Source: Forficula auricularia (lineage: Eukaryota; Arthropoda; Insecta; Dermaptera; Forficulidae). From it: DNA of 64,000 nucleotides. Position 1 is the stretch's first letter, and every line of letters begins with the position of its first letter. Positions 62,093-64,000 of the stretch are shown in pieces. Both the position numbers and the translations under genes were made by a program. The DNA is taken from contig JALMQS010000327.1 of NCBI GenBank assembly GCA_024734495.1, positions 1 to 64,000 on the forward strand, in the 5' to 3' direction. The notes under the pieces are model-generated. The model did not search any database. It was not told the DNA's origin and saw only the letters and a list, made by a program, of their open reading frames with translations.

Positions 62093-62929
62093 TCAGTTTT
62101 CCATTTTTTATAGAAAATTAATATTTGAATTTCCACGGGACTATACTTATTTCAAGATCGTTCTTTTTAGTAGAGTATTTTATATAGATATAGGAAATTA
62201 TAATTTCGTCAAAAAAACTAGAAAAAACATTATTTGGCTACCCTTGATTTTTATGAGAAAGTTGATATTAGTCCCCCCTTATCATCAGTTTTCCAATTTT
62301 TTTAGAAAATTAATATTTGAATTTCGACGGGATTATACTCATTTCTAGTATAGAATTTTATAAAGATAATGGAAATTATAATTTCTTTAAAGAAACTAGA
62401 AAAAAGTTTCTTTTTCTACCCTTGAATTTTATGAGAAAGTTGATATTGGTTCCCCCTTATCATCAGTTTTCCAATTTTTTTAGAAAATTAATATTTTAAG
62501 TGTTTTTCCCTTTTTTTGCATGAAATTTCTTCATTGAACAGTCAAAATCGGCCCTAAACATATTTTTTAATTTTTTTATATTTCATAGTTATTCACTTAA
62601 ATATTTAAATCCTATTTCATGAGCAAACAGACAAAAATAATTTAAAATTTCGAAGTATTATTACAATAGGAATTAAATATTTATTAAAAACTAAAAATGA
62701 AAAATCAGAGGAACCGATAGGTGATACAGCATTTCTACTTTCAGATTTGGATTCAGCGGGGTCGAATTATAAATAATCACCTATTTTTGTTCAAAGGAGC
62801 AAAAAAATTGAAATTTGTTCATCAGTGTAATCGAAACGTGAAAAATCCAAAGTAGAATGATTATTATTCCTCAAGTATTAGATGAGAATGGATGACTATT
62901 TTTGAATTTAAGTCAACATGGACTGCAAA

Positions 62930-63485
62930 GGTTCAAATTCGTCCCTGTCTCGAATATAGCTCTCATCTGTGGAGGGGTGCCTCCAAGCATTCTCTTGCTA
63001 CACTGAATGCTATTCAGAAGCGAGCAATTAAACTAATAGGAGACTCGGCTCTAACCAACTCACTCGACTCCCTGGCTCACCGAAGAACCATTTCTGCCCT
63101 TTCCCTGTATTACAGATACTATCACGGTGTCTGTTCAGTCGAGCTGAGATCAATTATCCCCCTAATGCCCTCTTTACGAGAAACACGCGGTTTTCGAACG
63201 CTCAGCACCCCTTTGCTGTCAAATTGGATAAAAGTCGAACAAGCGCTTTCGCCAACTCTTTTATCCCTATGACCTCCAGAGACTGGAACTCGCTCACTGC
63301 CACTATCTTTCCCGCGACTTATAACCTTCAGCTATTTAAGACCCGTATCCACAGATACCTTCGACCCCCGCCCAGCCCATAAAATTTTTTCTTCTTCTTT
63401 TCACGATGGAGGGGCCAACCCAGGCATTTAGGGGTTGCACCTTTTTGGTGTAACTCCTTCTCTCATCATTTTCATAAGAAAAAGC
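62930..63485 (+). pseudogene. LINE C-terminal region and 3' end
   Basis: KVQIRPCLEYSSHLWRGASK, HSLATLNAIQKRAIKL, SLDSLAHRRTISALSLYYRY and GVCSVELRSIIPL, then a frameshift near 63180; FANSFIPMTSRDWNSLTA and IFPATYNLQLFKTRIHRYLR continue in another frame. The 3' UTR has GATGGAGGGGCCAACCCAGG, then GGGGTTGCACCTTTTTGGTG and an A-rich tail. It gives the uninterrupted version of the split copy at 25083. Confidence 0.75.
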
Positions 63486-63489
63486 AAGT

Positions 63490-64000
63490 AATATCTGATT
63501 AATAATAAAAGAATAAACATATTAATATTTCAAATCACTTTGCATAAAGTTTAGCAACGAACCGTTGCAGTTTATTTTATGATGGGATGGTGGAAATATT
63601 GTCTTTGTGATGTTTTGATGGATAATTGGAGCACCAAAAGGTGAGATGAGCGGCTAAGTTAAATGAAATCATCTATTTTAGAAAATATTTTATTTTTCAA
63701 GTTTTTATTTCATAATTATGAATTAATAAAGAACAAGTCATTATTTATAAATACATAGGTACATATTAATATATATATTAATATATATATTAATATATAT
63801 ATATGTATATAGACGACTTCAATTAACATAAAAAGTTACAGTTTAATCAGAAATTGATTCATTACATTTAAATGAGATCACAGCTCTAAATTGATGATTA
63901 TGTGTAATTTGGCCTAAGCATTTGAGCAACAAAATTAAAACTTTTCGTGTGATTTAATCTTGTATTGTTTTATATATTACGCATAATTAATTAATAAATT
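63490..64000. other. AT-rich end of window
   Basis: No gene seen. A short tandem of TTAATATATATA units lies at 63765-63810. Confidence 0.5.

Noticed and set aside
1..64000. CRISPR arrays, bacterial promoters, rRNA or bacterial operons
   Set aside because: No regularly spaced short direct repeats, no Shine-Dalgarno-linked gene series and no rRNA-like sequence; the content is eukaryotic mobile DNA.

Overview
This is AT-rich eukaryotic DNA, most likely from an arthropod and probably an insect. The evidence is Penelope-like elements, mariner and Tc1-like transposases, RTE- and jockey/CR1-like LINEs, TTAACCGACTTCAAAAAAGG foldback repeats of a type I associate with insect genomes, and no bacterial operons or ribosome binding sites. 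I could not identify the species. No intron-exon gene of the host could be recognised. One open frame (28114-28407) encodes a possible single-pass membrane protein of unknown origin. Nearly everything else is mobile elements, most of them broken and many nested.

Layout. 0-3 kb: fragments of a Tc1-like terminal repeat and copies of a repeat ending in TTTACCATACA (family B). 3-7 kb: several inverted-repeat elements, a tRNA-derived SINE, and a deleted DNA transposon with about 400-bp inverted ends and a wrecked transposase. 7.6-13 kb and 26.6-29.7 kb: palindromic family A elements. 8.4-8.6 kb: a hairpin with a hammerhead-like core. 14-15.1 kb: a 469-bp near-perfect palindrome, then a small Penelope-like inverted dimer carrying a hammerhead ribozyme. 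17.7-20.5 kb: start of a Tc1-like element and two long-armed foldback elements (family D). 21-25 kb: inverted repeats, tandem 3'-UTR-like repeats and a 178-bp minimal Penelope inverted dimer. 25-26 kb: LINE fragment split by a TIR element. 30.2-32.8 kb: element with 61-bp inverted repeats enclosing a decayed gene of an uncharacterised family. 34.6-37.8 kb: Tc1-like element split by a large Penelope inverted dimer with two hammerheads. 37.9-41.1 kb: three inverted-repeat elements. 42.1-46.4 kb: complete RTE-like LINE with a 14-bp target-site duplication. 47.5-50 kb: LINE fragment and a second Penelope family with its own hammerhead. 51-52.7 kb: third family D foldback with a nested hAT MITE. 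54.3-56.4 kb: deleted mariner and a mosaic of LINE and Penelope pieces. 58.7-62.5 kb: a roughly 176-bp satellite broken up by two LINEs. 62.9-63.5 kb: LINE 3' end.

The most coherent biological story is the Penelope set. Three insertions (14.8, 24.6 and 34.8 kb) are inverted dimers flanked by perfect 13-14-bp target duplications. Their ends carry a complete type I hammerhead ribozyme (helix I, CUGAUGA, helix II, GAAA, 2-bp helix III and a GUC cleavage triplet). Several truncated copies begin at, or within a base of, the predicted ribozyme cleavage site, which suggests that self-cleaved RNA ends became the 5' ends of inserted DNA. All family and clade names come from reading motifs by eye; no database search was possible.
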